NCBI GenBank assembly: GCA_013289875.1
Contig: JABCZC010000049.1
Location: 1 to 32,855, forward strand
Direction of reading: 5' to 3'
Origin: Acidobacteriota bacterium
Lineage (GTDB): Bacteria; Acidobacteriota; Terriglobia; Terriglobales; Acidobacteriaceae
Length of the DNA: 32,855 bases
The number at the start of each line of letters is the position of its first letter. Position 1 is the first letter of the stretch. Position numbers and translations under genes: made by a program. The notes beneath the pieces are model-generated. The model was not told the DNA's origin, searched no databases, and saw only the letters and a program-made list of their open reading frames with translations. This document shows, one piece after another, positions 8,929-19,008 of this stretch.

Positions 8929-8945
8929 GGCGGAGCGCTTCCGCC
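8929..8945 (+). promoter_or_regulatory. Hairpin in the atpB-atpE intergenic leader
   Basis: GGCGGA (8929-8934), loop GCGCT, TCCGCC (8940-8945), sitting 90 bases upstream of atpE with no T-run. In other bacteria this interval holds elements that raise subunit c synthesis relative to its neighbours. A similar role here is inference. AGGAG at about 9024-9030 is the atpE ribosome binding site. Confidence 0.4.
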
Positions 8946-9034
8946 GCCGTGGCCGCGCCGTGAGCGTGAGGGGGCCAGCACGGTGAGCCTCAACCACCCA
9001 CTGACGGCAATTCATCAGGGAAGCAGGAGAGAGT

Positions 9035-9337
9035 ATGCGCAAACTTCAGTACGTTTTCATGACGCTGTCGGTGCTGTTAATGGCCGTACCAGCGTTCGCA
9101 CAAACAAGTGGGGGCGGCACCGTCAGCCTGGTGCCAATCGGCGCCGGCATCGGCATGGCGATCGCCGCAGGACTTTGCGGTCTGGGCCAAGGCAAGGCGA
9201 CCGCATCGGCCGTCGAGGCCTTGGCGCGTAACCCCGGAGCCCGCGCGGGAATTCAGATTCTGCTCATTCTTGGCCTGGCGCTGATCGAGTCGCTCACGCT
9301 CTTCACGCTGGTCATCATCTTCCTGAAGGTGAAATAA
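9035..9337 (+). CDS. atpE: ATP synthase F0 subunit c with N-terminal signal-like extension
   Basis: The rotor ring subunit. The 100-aa chain is longer than the usual 70-85. The first 22 residues (MRKLQYVFMTLSVLLMAVPA, then FA) look like a cleavable signal peptide with an AFA-QT site. The mature hairpin follows: helix 1 with G36, G38, G40, A42, A44; polar loop ARNPGA (64-69); helix 2 with the ion-binding Glu85. Q52 and the IESLT context resemble cyanobacterial and plastid H+-type rings (MESLT). The residue after Ser86 is Leu rather than the Thr of typical Na+ rings, so H+ coupling is the better guess. A strong ribosome binding site (AGGAGAGAGT) precedes ATG 9035. It is the last gene of the operon. 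Confidence 0.96.
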   Translation: MRKLQYVFMTLSVLLMAVPAFAQTSGGGTVSLVPIGAGIGMAIAAGLCGLGQGKATASAVEALARNPGARAGIQILLILGLALIESLTLFTLVIIFLKVK

Positions 9338-9363
9338 GCCCGCGCTCAGGTTTCAGAATGACG

Positions 9364-9392
9364 AAGGCCTCCGGTGTGCCGGAGGCCTTTTG
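9364..9392 (+). terminator. Strong intrinsic terminator after atpE
   Basis: AAGGCCTCCGG (9364-9374), loop TGTG, CCGGAGGCCTT (9379-9389), then TTG. The perfect 11-bp stem shows that the atp operon ends with atpE here. Confidence 0.9.
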
Positions 9393-9414
9393 TCTATCTT
9401 GATTGATCCAGACA

Positions 9415-9582
9415 CTACTGAACTGCCGGCAACAGCTTGGAAATGGCTTCGGCTTCGGGACTGTACACGGGATGTCCCCATCCGCTAGCGCTGACGCCGA
9501 TCATGACTCCGGTCGCGGGAGTGATGTCGTAGACGACCCCCGTTTCGAGCGCATTCGGTATATCACAGGCGCAAAACGGGTG
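9415..9582 (-). pseudogene. Possible gene remnant (55 codons) downstream of nuoN
   Basis: On the minus strand a frame from 9582 to a TAG at 9417-9415 reads DIPNALETGVVYDITPAT, then GVMIGVSASGWGHPVY and SPEAEAISKLLPAVQ. Codon third positions are as GC-rich as in real genes nearby (GTC, GAC, ATC, CTG, AAG), and the text looks like a genuine protein C-terminus. There is no ATG, GTG or TTG before the block and a TGA closes it upstream, so it is either the tail of a decayed gene or an unusual start. I do not recognise the family. The plus-strand frame covering it appears to be its shadow. Confidence 0.35.
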
Positions 9583-9621
9583 TCATTCAGAGGCGGATGG
9601 CAAAATGGCGGAGGATGTGGC

Positions 9622-11115
9622 CTAGCGGCCCGCAGCGGTCGTTTCCGGTGCGCTGGCATTCACTGACGGATAGGTAGCGGCTCCGGCTTTGGCGACGCCA
9701 AGAATTTTGCCGGGCACAATGCCGAGGATGAGTGTGGCCGCGACCGTGATCAACAGAGCGAAGAGCAGGGGTACCGTAGCACGAGGGACCGAAGCGATAG
9801 GAGACGATTCCGGCGCCTTGGAGTAGATGGCCGTGGCTACACGCAGGTAATAAAAGGCCGCGATGCCGCTGTTAGCGAGACCGATGACCGCGAGCCAGAT
9901 GAATCCCGAATGCAAGGCGGCGGAGAAGACGTAGAACTTTCCGAAGAAGCCGCCAGTGAAGGGGATTCCGATCAGCGAAATGAGGAAGAAAGCCATGGCT
10001 CCGCCGAGCAATGGCGAACGCCAGGCCAAGCCGCGGTAATCTTCGATGAGGGTGAGCCGGTCGTCGAATCCGCCGACATGGCTGACCACGGCGAAGACGC
10101 CGACGTTCATGGCGGCGTAGCTGACGGTGTAAAAGCTCGCGGCGGCAATTCCGTCAGCAGAGAGGGCGGTGAAGGCAACGAGAATGTATCCTGCGTGAGC
10201 GATCGAAGAGTAGGCCAGCAGGCGCTTTACATTCTTCTGACGCAGGGCTCCGAGATTGCCCACCGTCATCGAGAGGACGGCGAGCCACCAGACGATTGGG
10301 ACCCAGTGGGCGTGCAGGGTTGGCAGGGCTCCGTAAAGAATGCGCAGAAGGACGGCGAAGGCGGCGGCTTTCGGCGCGGTGGACATGAGCGCGACAACCG
10401 GCGAGGGCGCTCCCTCGTAAACATCGGGAGTCCAGACCTGAAAGGGAACGGCTGAAACCTTGAAGCCGAGGCCGATGAGTATCATGCCGAGACCGATGAC
10501 CGCGAGCAGCGGCATCTGGCTCGATCCAAGCTTCGCGGCAATGTCGTAAATCGCGGTCGTCCCCGTTGCGCCGAAGATCAGCGCGATGCCGTAGAGGAAG
10601 AACGCGGTGGCGAAGGAGCCAAGCAGAAAATACTTGATGGCCGCTTCCGGTCCCTTGGCGCTCTTGCGGCGGAAACCGGCAAGAATATAAGTGGAAATCG
10701 AAGAAATTTCGAGGCCGATGAAGACCAGCAGCAACTCGACGGCGCTCGTCATCAAGAGCATGCCGGTTGCGCCGAAGCAGGCGAGCGCGAAGTATTCGCC
10801 CAAGCCGCTGGTGGAATCGCTGGTGCTGTCAAGGGCAATGAGCAGCGATGCGAGTACGATGCCGCAGATGAGGACGTAAAAGAAGACACTGAAGGGATCG
10901 GTCTGAAAGACGCCAAAGTAAGCGGTCCCGGGAGCGAGCTGATATTGATACAGGCTGGCTACCAGCGCTCCGAGGACACCGAGCACCGCCAACCATCCCA
11001 ACGATTTGCGGCTGGTGGTGGGTGCAAGGAACGGCTCGACAAGCATGATCAGCGCGCCTGTAACGCAGAGAATCACCTCAGGGAGAATGCGAAGAATGCT
11101 GAGTGAGGTATTCAT
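9622..11115 (-). CDS. nuoN: NADH-quinone oxidoreductase subunit N
   Basis: One of the three antiporter-like proton-pumping subunits of complex I, with about fourteen membrane helices over 497 residues. The pump residues are present: Glu136 in [10 protein letters not shown] and Lys219 in [21 protein letters not shown] further Lys lies in STAPKAAAF. The ATG overlaps the nuoM stop (ATGA), and GGAGAAGCG in the end of nuoM is its ribosome binding site. It is the last nuo gene; no good terminator follows on this strand, only the reverse face of the atpE hairpin, which lacks a T-run. Confidence 0.97.
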   Translation of the reverse strand: MNTSLSILRILPEVILCVTGALIMLVEPFLAPTTSRKSLGWLAVLGVLGALVASLYQYQLAPGTAYFGVFQTDPFSVFFYVLICGIVLASLLIALDSTSDSTSGLGEYFALACFGATGMLLMTSAVELLLVFIGLEISSISTYILAGFRRKSAKGPEAAIKYFLLGSFATAFFLYGIALIFGATGTTAIYDIAAKLGSSQMPLLAVIGLGMILIGLGFKVSAVPFQVWTPDVYEGAPSPVVALMSTAPKAAAFAVLLRILYGALPTLHAHWVPIVWWLAVLSMTVGNLGALRQKNVKRLLAYSSIAHAGYILVAFTALSADGIAAASFYTVSYAAMNVGVFAVVSHVGGFDDRLTLIEDYRGLAWRSPLLGGAMAFFLISLIGIPFTGGFFGKFYVFSAALHSGFIWLAVIGLANSGIAAFYYLRVATAIYSKAPESSPIASVPRATVPLLFALLITVAATLILGIVPGKILGVAKAGAATYPSVNASAPETTAAGR

Positions 11116-12620
11116 CGCTTCTCCGCGATGGCCGTGCTAGTTACGGTCTGGGTTGAGGAGTTGGCCAGCGAGCTCACTCCTTCATTGATGGCGTGCATCC
11201 AGTAGGGGGAGGCGACGCCCATCACCAGCATGAGCAGTGCGATGGGGACGAGTGCGACGTATTCGCGTCCGACGAGATCGGGAGCTGGGCTGTTCGTAAC
11301 GAATGAGGATTGAGGTCCGTAGAAAATCCGCTGGATCATCCACAGCATGTAGGCGGCGCCGAGAATAACGCCGATGGTGGCTGCGGCGACCCAGCGTTCG
11401 TGTCCGGCGAAGCTGCCGCTCAGAATAAGAAATTCGCCGACGAAGCCGTTGAGAATGGGCAGGCCGATCAGCGCGAGCGCGGTGATGACGTAGAAGGTGG
11501 CCATATTGGGCAGGCGAGCTGCGAGGCCTCCATACTGCGACATTTCATAGGTGCCGTAGCGCTCATGCAGAAAGCCGACGAGGATAAGGAAGGAGCTTCC
11601 GGTGAGTCCCTCATTGAGGGTCTGATACAACGCGCCGTTCAGTCCCGCGAGCGAGAAACTGAAGATGCCCAGGACGCAGAAGCTGAGCGCGCTGAGCATC
11701 GCATAAGACACGAGACGCCTCAGGTTGGTCTGGGCCAGGGCTACGCATGCTCCATAGAGAATGCCGATGACGGCGAGGGCGATCATCAGCGGAGCGAACA
11801 TGCGCGACTGCGCAGGGAAGAGGCCGAGGTTAAAGCGAAGGATCGAGTAGAGGCCAAGCTTCCCTGCAACCACCATGGCCATCGCGCTCGGGGCTTCGTA
11901 GATCGTGTCGCTGAGCCATCCGTGCAAGGGGAAAACCGGGACTTTTACTGCGAAGGCCACAAGGAATGCGAGAGCCACCCACCACAAAGCCTCGGGCGCG
12001 AAGAGGGCGCTGTTCGTGGTGAGGGCGCGCTGCAACTCCACGTAGTCGAAGGTGCCGGTCTTGGCATAGAGCCAGAGAATGGCGACGAGAAAGAGCGCGG
12101 ATGGGATGAAGGTGTAGCAGAAGAACTTGAGGGCTGTCTTCGGCCCCCGCTCCGGTCCGAAGATGGCAATGAGGATCGCCATGGGGACGAGAGACAGCTC
12201 CCAGAAGCAGTAGTAGAGGAACATATCGAGCGCGACGAAGACGCCAATCATGGCGGTCTGCTGCAGAAGGAAGAAGAAATAAAACTCCTTCGTCCGCTTC
12301 TCAATGACATTCCAGGAGGCGAGCACGCCGATGACAGAGAGAAAGCCCGTGAGCACGACGAGCCACATGGACAGGCCATCGACTCCGAGGTGATAGCGAA
12401 TGGCGGGGCTGACGACCCAGACGTGGTTCTGCTCAAACTGATAGCCCGGCTGCCCATAGGCGAAATGCGCGGGCAAATGCAGGGTAAGGCCAAAGGTGAT
12501 GAGCGAGACAATCAGGGTCCACCACTGGAGGACCTTGCCTTTGCGAGGCAGCAGCGCCACGACGATTGCGCCGGCGGTGGGCACGAAGGTCGCGAGCGTC
12601 AATATGGAATCGGTCAGCAC
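11112..12620 (-). CDS. nuoM: NADH-quinone oxidoreductase subunit M
   Basis: Antiporter-like proton-pumping subunit of complex I, 502 residues, about fourteen helices. Key residues are Glu141 in [12 protein letters not shown] and Lys226 in [20 protein letters not shown]. The loop after it ([18 protein letters not shown]) is also standard. The start is GTG at 12620 with AAGGAATG about 6 bases upstream. It is separated by 43 bases from nuoL, one of the few gaps in the operon, and overlaps nuoN by four bases. Confidence 0.97.
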   Translation of the reverse strand: MLTDSILTLATFVPTAGAIVVALLPRKGKVLQWWTLIVSLITFGLTLHLPAHFAYGQPGYQFEQNHVWVVSPAIRYHLGVDGLSMWLVVLTGFLSVIGVLASWNVIEKRTKEFYFFFLLQQTAMIGVFVALDMFLYYCFWELSLVPMAILIAIFGPERGPKTALKFFCYTFIPSALFLVAILWLYAKTGTFDYVELQRALTTNSALFAPEALWWVALAFLVAFAVKVPVFPLHGWLSDTIYEAPSAMAMVVAGKLGLYSILRFNLGLFPAQSRMFAPLMIALAVIGILYGACVALAQTNLRRLVSYAMLSALSFCVLGIFSFSLAGLNGALYQTLNEGLTGSSFLILVGFLHERYGTYEMSQYGGLAARLPNMATFYVITALALIGLPILNGFVGEFLILSGSFAGHERWVAAATIGVILGAAYMLWMIQRIFYGPQSSFVTNSPAPDLVGREYVALVPIALLMLVMGVASPYWMHAINEGVSSLANSSTQTVTSTAIAEKR

Positions 12621-12663
12621 GAATACATTCCTTGTCTCTGTTTCATCGTGGCTTGTTCATTGG

Positions 12664-14661
12664 TCAAAAGTGCGCCGTAAATCCAAAATAGCTAACGATC
12701 AGCAGGACTGCCGCGCCCAGCGCGAGCCAGCCTGCATAAGAGCGAATGTTGCCGGACTGCAGCCGTTGTACGATCGCGCCGAATCCCTGCGCGGTTGCAC
12801 CGGCAGCGAAACCCGCGCCGTCGATGACTCCACGGTCGATAAGGCCTTTGAGCAGGTGTCGCGAAATAAGCAGCAGGGGCGTGACGATGAGTGCGCCGTA
12901 AATCTGATCGACCCAGTACTTGTTGAGCAGCAGAGCATAGAGAGCGCGGAACTGTGTCGCCAGCTTGCCGGGCAGTTCAGGCTTCACCTTGTAGAGGATG
13001 TGCACTACGAGCAGACCTAGAAGGCCGATCAGCACGGCCGAGGCCGAAAGGCCGAGCTCGAGGCCGGGACTTTCGCCGCCGGGCGCATGAGCACCGGAGC
13101 CGAGCACAGGGTCGAGGAAATGGCCGATCTCGTCGTGGCCGCCCATGGCAGCGGGAACTCCAATAAAACCGCCAATAGTGGCAAGAATAGCGAGTACCAC
13201 AAGCGGGCCCAGCATGACCCATGGGCTCTCGTGAACGCTATGGGGGTGTTCGCCTTCGATCACCTGCTTGGAGTCAGGTCGAGCGTGGACGGCCGCGCCG
13301 TGTTCGGCTAGCTCATGCGATTCGGCGCGGCTTTCGCCGAGAAAGGTTAAGTACCACAGCCGGAACATGTAGACCGAGGTCAGGCCCGCAGTCACCCATC
13401 CGACGAACCAGAGGACCTTGCCGAGGCTCCCCGAGATGAATGCCTGGTAGAGGATGTCATCCTTGCTGAAGAAGCCGGCGAAGGGCGGAAAGCCGCAGAT
13501 GGCAAAGACAGCAGCGGTCATCGTCCAGAAGGTGATTGGGATCTTCTTGCGCAGGCCGCCCATCACGCGCATGTCCTGCTGGCCGCCGAGGGCATGGATG
13601 ACTGATCCGGCGGCGAGGAAGAGCAGAGCTTTGAAGAAGGCGTGTGTGACCAGGTGGAAGATAGCCGAGGAATAGGCGGCGACTCCGCAGGCGAGAAACA
13701 TGTAACCAAGCTGGGAGACGGTCGAGTACGCCAGAACGCGCTTGATGTCAGTCTGGACAAGGCCCATAGTGGCGGCGAAAAAGCACGTTGCCGCGCCAAT
13801 GATGGCCACCATACTAAGTGCAAAAGGCGAGCGGTCGAAGATAATGTGGGTTCGCGAAACCATGTAGACGCCAGCAGTGACCATGGTGGCGGCGTGGATG
13901 AGGGCGGAGACGGGCGTCGGACCTTCCATGGCGTCGGGCAGCCAGACGTATAGGGGAATCTGGGCCGATTTGCCAGTCGCGCCGAGGAGGAGGAAGAGCG
14001 CGATGGCGGTAAGGACTCCGCCCTGCCACTCGGGATGCTGTGCGATCTGCGAAAAGACCCCGCTATAGCTCAGTGTTCCGAAGTGGGCGATGAGGAGGAA
14101 CAATGCGATGAGGAAGCCAAAGTCGCCGATGCGGTTTACGACGAAGGCCTTTATGCCGGCTTTGGCCGCCGAATCACGCAGGAAGTAGAAACCGATGAGC
14201 AGATACGATGCGAGGCCTACGCCCTCCCAGCCCACGAACATCAGGAGGAAGTTCTCCGAGAGCACAAGCGTAAGCATGAAGAACATGAAGAGGTTCAGGT
14301 AGGCGAAGAATCGCCAGTAGCCCTCTTCGTGAGCCATGTATCCGACGGAGTAAATATGGATGAGGAAGCCGACGCCGGTGACTACGAGCAGCATGATCAT
14401 CGTGAGCTGGTCGAGCTGCAGGGCGAAGTCGGCGTGGAAACTGCCAGTCCAGATCCAGGTTCCCAGATTCTCCACATAGGGCACGGTCAGCGAAGGAAAC
14501 TGGAACCAGATCCTCGCGACGTGAAGGAAGGGAATAAGGGTTGCGATGAGTGCTATTGCCGTCGCAAACGCCTTGGGCAGTTTGCGGCCAATAAGACCGT
14601 TCACCAGAAATCCGGCGAAGGGAACGAGCGGAATCAGCCAGAGATGGAGGGAGCCGGTCAT
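12664..14661 (-). CDS. nuoL: NADH-quinone oxidoreductase subunit L
   Basis: The distal antiporter-like pump subunit, 665 residues. It carries Glu146 in [18 protein letters not shown] and Lys231 in [20 protein letters not shown]. The lumenal loop is [17 protein letters not shown]. The C-terminal extension forms the long lateral helix that braces the membrane arm and the last transmembrane helix. A His-rich, charged stretch around residues 430-475 (for example [14 protein letters not shown]) lies in the expected variable region. ATG overlaps the nuoK stop by four bases. Confidence 0.97.
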   Translation of the reverse strand: MTGSLHLWLIPLVPFAGFLVNGLIGRKLPKAFATAIALIATLIPFLHVARIWFQFPSLTVPYVENLGTWIWTGSFHADFALQLDQLTMIMLLVVTGVGFLIHIYSVGYMAHEEGYWRFFAYLNLFMFFMLTLVLSENFLLMFVGWEGVGLASYLLIGFYFLRDSAAKAGIKAFVVNRIGDFGFLIALFLLIAHFGTLSYSGVFSQIAQHPEWQGGVLTAIALFLLLGATGKSAQIPLYVWLPDAMEGPTPVSALIHAATMVTAGVYMVSRTHIIFDRSPFALSMVAIIGAATCFFAATMGLVQTDIKRVLAYSTVSQLGYMFLACGVAAYSSAIFHLVTHAFFKALLFLAAGSVIHALGGQQDMRVMGGLRKKIPITFWTMTAAVFAICGFPPFAGFFSKDDILYQAFISGSLGKVLWFVGWVTAGLTSVYMFRLWYLTFLGESRAESHELAEHGAAVHARPDSKQVIEGEHPHSVHESPWVMLGPLVVLAILATIGGFIGVPAAMGGHDEIGHFLDPVLGSGAHAPGGESPGLELGLSASAVLIGLLGLLVVHILYKVKPELPGKLATQFRALYALLLNKYWVDQIYGALIVTPLLLISRHLLKGLIDRGVIDGAGFAAGATAQGFGAIVQRLQSGNIRSYAGWLALGAAVLLIVSYFGFTAHF

Positions 14662-14966
14662 AGTTTCATCAGGTCGATCTCATCGACGTTGAGCGTGTTC
14701 CGCGTGCGGAAAATAGCGATGATAATGGCCAGGCCGACAGCTGCCTCGGCTGCGGCCACAACCATCACGAAAAAGACGAAGATTTGTCCGCTGACCTGGT
14801 GCCATTGGTGCGCGAATGCGACGAAGCTCAGGTTGACGGCGTTGAGCATGAGCTCGATCGACATAAAGACGGTAATAATGTTGCGCTTGATGAGAAAGGC
14901 GGCGACTCCGATAGTGAAGAGGATGGCGCTCAGGATGAGGTAGTAGGAAGTTGGCACCATGCTCAT
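14658..14966 (-). CDS. nuoK: NADH-quinone oxidoreductase subunit K
   Basis: A three-helix membrane subunit of 102 residues, which is family length. Conserved glutamates of the proton path sit in [13 protein letters not shown] (helix 2) and [16 protein letters not shown] (helix 3). It overlaps both neighbours by four bases (ATGA). Its ribosome binding site AAGGAGCA lies in the end of nuoJ. Confidence 0.96.
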   Translation of the reverse strand: MSMVPTSYYLILSAILFTIGVAAFLIKRNIITVFMSIELMLNAVNLSFVAFAHQWHQVSGQIFVFFVMVVAAAEAAVGLAIIIAIFRTRNTLNVDEIDLMKL

Positions 14967-15457
14967 TGCTCCTTTCGCGCCAGCGCTACTGCGCCGAGGA
15001 TGGCCACGAGGATCAGGACCGAAGTGACCTCGAACGGCAACAGTAGTTCATGGAAGAGGACCCGGCTTAGATCGCTCGTGGTCACGAGATATTCCCCGAG
15101 AACTACCCCGCCCAATTGTTCGCGATACGACAGAAAGACGTAGACCAGCAAGGCGAGTAGTGCGGCTGCTCCGGGAAATCCGACCAGGTACGCGGCCTTG
15201 CTGCCGTGTGTGCGCTCTTCGCGTCCCGCGTTGAGCAGCATGATGACGAAAGTGAAGAGGACCATGATGGCGCCCGAGTAGACGATGACCTGGGCCGCGG
15301 CAAGAAATTCGGCTCCGAGGAGCAGGTAAAGCACCGCCAGGGAGCTCATCACGACGATAAGGGAGAGCGCGGAGTTGATCGGATGGCGTTGAAGCAGGAG
15401 GTTCAGGGCTCCCGCCACGCACAAGCCGCCAAAGATGAAGAACAGAACGAGATGCAT
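14963..15457 (-). CDS. nuoJ: NADH-quinone oxidoreductase subunit J
   Basis: A five-helix subunit of 164 residues. The signature third helix [17 protein letters not shown], which contains the pi-bulge region tied to proton transfer, is preceded by [10 protein letters not shown]. The start ATG at 15457 has a weak ribosome binding site. The 73-base gap between nuoH and nuoJ is where nuoI sits in the standard operon. That gap holds no reading frame or FeS motif. Confidence 0.95.
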   Translation of the reverse strand: MHLVLFFIFGGLCVAGALNLLLQRHPINSALSLIVVMSSLAVLYLLLGAEFLAAAQVIVYSGAIMVLFTFVIMLLNAGREERTHGSKAAYLVGFPGAAALLALLVYVFLSYREQLGGVVLGEYLVTTSDLSRVLFHELLLPFEVTSVLILVAILGAVALARKEQ

Positions 15458-15530
15458 GTCTTCAGTCGCTCACTCGACAACACAGAACAGCGAAAAGATT
15501 CATGAAACCGAAGGACGATTGTAAACCACA

Positions 15531-16583
15531 CTACGTGCCGCGAAGAGCAAGCCAGAGGCTCGTCGCGACAATATTCAAAATTGCCAGCGGCAGCAGGAAT
15601 TTCCAGCCGAAACCCATCAGCTGGTCGTAACGGATGCGCGGCAACGTGCCCCGCACCCAGACAAAGAGAAACAGGAAGAAGAAGACCTTGGCGGCAAACC
15701 AGAAGACCCCTAAGAGGGATTGGACTACGGGACCGCCGTCGGGGAGAAGATTGCCGAAGGGGCTCGACCATCCGCCAAGAAAGAGCAGCGTGGCGACGCA
15801 GCTGATGGTGATCATGTTGGCGTATTCGGCCATGAAGAACATGGCGAACTTCATCGAGCTGTATTCGGTGTGATAGCCGGCGGTGAGTTCGGTTTCCGCT
15901 TCCGGCATATCGAACGGAGCGCGATTGGCCTCGGCATAAGCGGAGATCAGATAGATAAAAAAGGCTACGAACTGGAAGCCGCCGACGATATTCCAGGAGA
16001 GCAGGCCATGCGCGGACTGCCGGTCGACGATATCGCGCAGGCGGAAGGATTGCGAAAGCAGGATGACGCCGACAAGCGACAGGCCGAGAGAGAGCTCATA
16101 GCTGACAATCTGAGCGCTCGACCGCAGCGCGCCGAGCAATGAGTATTTATTGTTTGAGGACCAACCGGCAAGCGCAATGCCGTATACGCCGACGGAGGCG
16201 ACGCCGAGCAGAATCAGCAGGCCGATATTGACGTCGGAAATCTGGAAGATCTGGACCCCGTGAAAGGTTATATCGGGGCCGAAGGGAACCATCGAAATGG
16301 ATATGAGCGCGCAACTGAGCGCGATGATTGGCGCAAGGATGTAGAGTGGCCGCTCGACGCTGAGCGGCATCAGGTCTTCCTTGAGGAAAAGCTTCAGGCC
16401 GTCGCAAAGCGGCTGCAACAGGCCGAACGGGCCGACGCGGCTGGGTCCCCAGCGGTTCTGGATGCGCCCCACGACTTTGCGCTCGAGCAGCACAGTATAA
16501 GCAACGCACATCAGAAGGAGCACCGTCACGACGATGACTTTGAGTGCGTTCAGCAGTAGAAAAATCCAGATGTTGACTTCCAC
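15531..16583 (-). CDS. nuoH: NADH-quinone oxidoreductase subunit H
   Basis: The eight-helix subunit that forms the quinone chamber with NuoD and NuoB. Its 350 residues include ERKVVGRIQNRWGPSRVGP, then GLLQPLCDGLKLFLKED, the loop AEANRAPFDMPEAETELTAG followed by YHTEYSSMKFAMFFMAEY, and WVRGTLPRIRYDQLMGFGWK. All are textbook. Start is GTG at 16583 with GGGAAGG 4-5 bases upstream. It follows nuoG after 52 bases. NuoH contacts NuoB and NuoI in known structures, so these must be supplied from elsewhere. Confidence 0.97.
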   Translation of the reverse strand: MEVNIWIFLLLNALKVIVVTVLLLMCVAYTVLLERKVVGRIQNRWGPSRVGPFGLLQPLCDGLKLFLKEDLMPLSVERPLYILAPIIALSCALISISMVPFGPDITFHGVQIFQISDVNIGLLILLGVASVGVYGIALAGWSSNNKYSLLGALRSSAQIVSYELSLGLSLVGVILLSQSFRLRDIVDRQSAHGLLSWNIVGGFQFVAFFIYLISAYAEANRAPFDMPEAETELTAGYHTEYSSMKFAMFFMAEYANMITISCVATLLFLGGWSSPFGNLLPDGGPVVQSLLGVFWFAAKVFFFLFLFVWVRGTLPRIRYDQLMGFGWKFLLPLAILNIVATSLWLALRGT

Positions 16584-16635
16584 AGGGCCTTCCCGAAATA
16601 CGTTCTCCCACAGTTAGGTTTCTTCTGCTATCGCG

Positions 16636-18987
16636 TCAGTCGGCTGCCGCCTCCGCGGGCTTCATAAGTATGGTGTGTGATTCGACAACTTCAGTGAGCT
16701 TGGCGCTGTATCTGCCCAGTGTGCCCGAGGTGTAGAGCAAGTCGTTCGAGGGCAGGACAAGATCACGTCTGTCTGCACTGGCATCGATCTGAACCAGCTC
16801 CGACTTCAGATGCTCGTCGTTTCCGGTGAGCAGATTCAGACGCGGAACATCGTAGGCCGGCACCAGGCGCTGAATCTCGTCGAGTATGGCAAAGGGGTCG
16901 AAGGGGCTAAGCTTCGGTTCCAGGTGATTCGCCGCAAGCCACACGGCGTGGCGGTCGGCTTCGCCGGACTGCGCGCCACGGGTTTGGCCGAAATCGGCGC
17001 GTACGCCCTTGCCAAAAGGCACGAGTTGCTTAGGATCTGCGCCGAGCTTGTCAGCGAGACGGACGATGATTTCGAAATCGGTGCGAACGCCGGATTTGTC
17101 GGCAGCTTTCTTGACGAGTTGCAGATCGCCGTAGGTATTGGTGACGGTGCCCGTTTTCTCATAGAGATTTGCGGCGGGGAAAACCACGTCGGCGAGAGCG
17201 GCAGTTTCGGTGAGGAACATGTCCTGGACGATCAGAAAGGTGTTTTTGAGGGCAGAGGGGTCGATGCCGTAGCGGGTGGCCGGGTTTGATCCAACAACAT
17301 AGAGTGCGGACAGGTCGCCGCGTCCCGCGGCATCGAGCATCTGGACGAGATCGAGACCGGGCTGTGTGGGCAACGCGCTGCCGTACTCCTCGGCGAAATG
17401 CGCCGCAGCGGTGACCGGTACGTAGCCGGGAAGCAGATCGGGCAGTAGCCCCATGTCAGCGGCGCCGCGAGAGTTGGCGTAGTCCCCGAGGCAGGCAAAC
17501 TTTGTGTTGGGCAACGAGAGCCCGAAGTCTACGAGGACCAGGATGTCGCGCCCACGGAACTCCGAACCGAAGGCGACGAGCAGCGACTCTTCCTGCCGGA
17601 TGGCGTCGCGGAAGGCCGCGCTCGTGTCGTTGGCTTCGAATCCACCATCTTTGCCGGCAAGGTATTCGACGAACGACGCGTAGGCGTCGGCAGGCAAGTC
17701 GACGGCGGCCTTGGCCTGGCGGCGAAGCTTGACCTCGGCATGATTCGCGACATAGATGCGCGCGCGATTGTGGCGCACGTTCGTACGAACCTGCCACGCC
17801 AGGGCCGGATGCTGGTTCGTCGGATCATTCCCGAGGAGCAGGATCGCCCGTGCGCTGAGGAAATCGCGGAGAGAAGCTTCGCGCCCTGCGTGGCCTTTGA
17901 GGGCAGCTGCGAAGGCTGCGTAGTCTGCGGTGCGGTGGTGATCGACGTTGTTGGTGCGGAGGATGGTGCGCGCGAATTTCTGGAGCAGGTAGGTTTCTTC
18001 GTTTGTAGTGCGGTTCGAGCCGATTACTCCGATGGCATTACCGCCGCGCGAATCGCGAATCTCTCCGAGTTTTTTGGCGGCGAAGTCGAGGGCTTGCTCC
18101 CAGCTCACCGGCGCCAGCTTGCCGTCGGCCTGGCGAATAAGCGGCTTGGTGAGGCGATCCTTATGATTGGCGAAATCGAATGCGTAGCGGCCCTTGATAC
18201 ATAAAAAGTCGCCGTTGATGCCGCTCTTATCGCGATTGTCTCCGCGAATAATCTCCACGCCATCATCGGTCGGGCGAACGCCCAGGGTCGTCTTGCAACC
18301 GTCGCCGCAATGAGTGCACACGGTGCCAACGTGGTTCATCTCCCAGGGGCGCGTCTTATAGCGGTAGGTGCCGGAGGTGAGCGCGCCGACAGGGCAAATG
18401 TCGATGCACATGCCGCACTCTTCGCAGTCGAGATGATCCTTTTCATTGGGCGCGATCACGCTGGTGACGCCGCGATTTTCCACGCCCAGCGCCCAGACGT
18501 CCATGCCTTCGCCGCAGACGCGCACGCAGCGATAACAGAGGATGCAGCGCGGGCGGTCGAAGTAGACCACCGGAGACCATTTCTGCTCCTCTCGGTGCTG
18601 CTTTGTCTCGACGTATTTCGATTCGTGCGCGCCATACTTGAAGGTCATGTCCTGCAGTTCGCACTCGCCGCCCGCGTCGCACACTGGACAGTCAAGTGGG
18701 TGATTGCCGAGCAGCAGTTCGATGGTTGCTTTGCGGGCCTGCTTGGTTTCGTCGGTTTCGGTCGAGACGACCATGCCTTCGGTGACCGCGGTCGTACAGG
18801 CCGTCTGCAGCTTGGGCATCTTCTCCACGCGCACCACGCACATGCGGCACGCCGCCTGAAGAGAGAGGCCGGGGTAGTAACAGAACGCAGGAATCTCGAT
18901 GCCCGCCGCCCTGCACGCATCAATGAGCAGTGTGCCCGCAGGCGCTGTGAGCTTCTTGCCATCGACGGTAAAGGTTACGTCAGCCAT
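16636..18987 (-). CDS. nuoG: NADH-quinone oxidoreductase subunit G
   Basis: The large iron-sulfur subunit of the peripheral arm, 783 residues. The N-terminal ferredoxin domain holds the [2Fe-2S] N1b ligands C36, C47, C50 and C64. The N5 ligands follow as H96, C100, C103 and C109. Then come two four-cysteine sets (C148, C151, C154, C158 and C188, C191, C194, C198). The extra N7 cluster motif is present: C224-x2-C227-x3-C231-x31-C263. N7 occurs in E. coli and Thermus but is lost in mitochondria. The rest is a degenerate molybdopterin-oxidoreductase fold without cofactor function. ATG 18987 follows GAGGAAAG by about 9 bases. The C-terminus (VVESHTILMKPAEAAAD) is normal. Confidence 0.97.
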   Translation of the reverse strand: MADVTFTVDGKKLTAPAGTLLIDACRAAGIEIPAFCYYPGLSLQAACRMCVVRVEKMPKLQTACTTAVTEGMVVSTETDETKQARKATIELLLGNHPLDCPVCDAGGECELQDMTFKYGAHESKYVETKQHREEQKWSPVVYFDRPRCILCYRCVRVCGEGMDVWALGVENRGVTSVIAPNEKDHLDCEECGMCIDICPVGALTSGTYRYKTRPWEMNHVGTVCTHCGDGCKTTLGVRPTDDGVEIIRGDNRDKSGINGDFLCIKGRYAFDFANHKDRLTKPLIRQADGKLAPVSWEQALDFAAKKLGEIRDSRGGNAIGVIGSNRTTNEETYLLQKFARTILRTNNVDHHRTADYAAFAAALKGHAGREASLRDFLSARAILLLGNDPTNQHPALAWQVRTNVRHNRARIYVANHAEVKLRRQAKAAVDLPADAYASFVEYLAGKDGGFEANDTSAAFRDAIRQEESLLVAFGSEFRGRDILVLVDFGLSLPNTKFACLGDYANSRGAADMGLLPDLLPGYVPVTAAAHFAEEYGSALPTQPGLDLVQMLDAAGRGDLSALYVVGSNPATRYGIDPSALKNTFLIVQDMFLTETAALADVVFPAANLYEKTGTVTNTYGDLQLVKKAADKSGVRTDFEIIVRLADKLGADPKQLVPFGKGVRADFGQTRGAQSGEADRHAVWLAANHLEPKLSPFDPFAILDEIQRLVPAYDVPRLNLLTGNDEHLKSELVQIDASADRRDLVLPSNDLLYTSGTLGRYSAKLTEVVESHTILMKPAEAAAD

Positions 18988-19008
18988 TGCAATCTCTTTC
19001 CTCGCGCT

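Noticed and set aside
9403..9666. 87-codon plus-strand frame after the atpE terminator
   Set aside because: It has no ribosome binding site. The minus strand of the same interval has the more protein-like text, so this is probably its shadow plus the nuoN tail.
11310..12680. 456-codon plus-strand open frame
   Set aside because: It lies opposite nuoM. The very high Glu, Asp, Gly and His content mirrors hydrophobic codons of a membrane protein read in reverse. nuoM has full family motifs.
14035..14943. 302-codon plus-strand open frame
   Set aside because: Antisense to nuoL and nuoK, Glu/Asp-rich shadow of hydrophobic codons.
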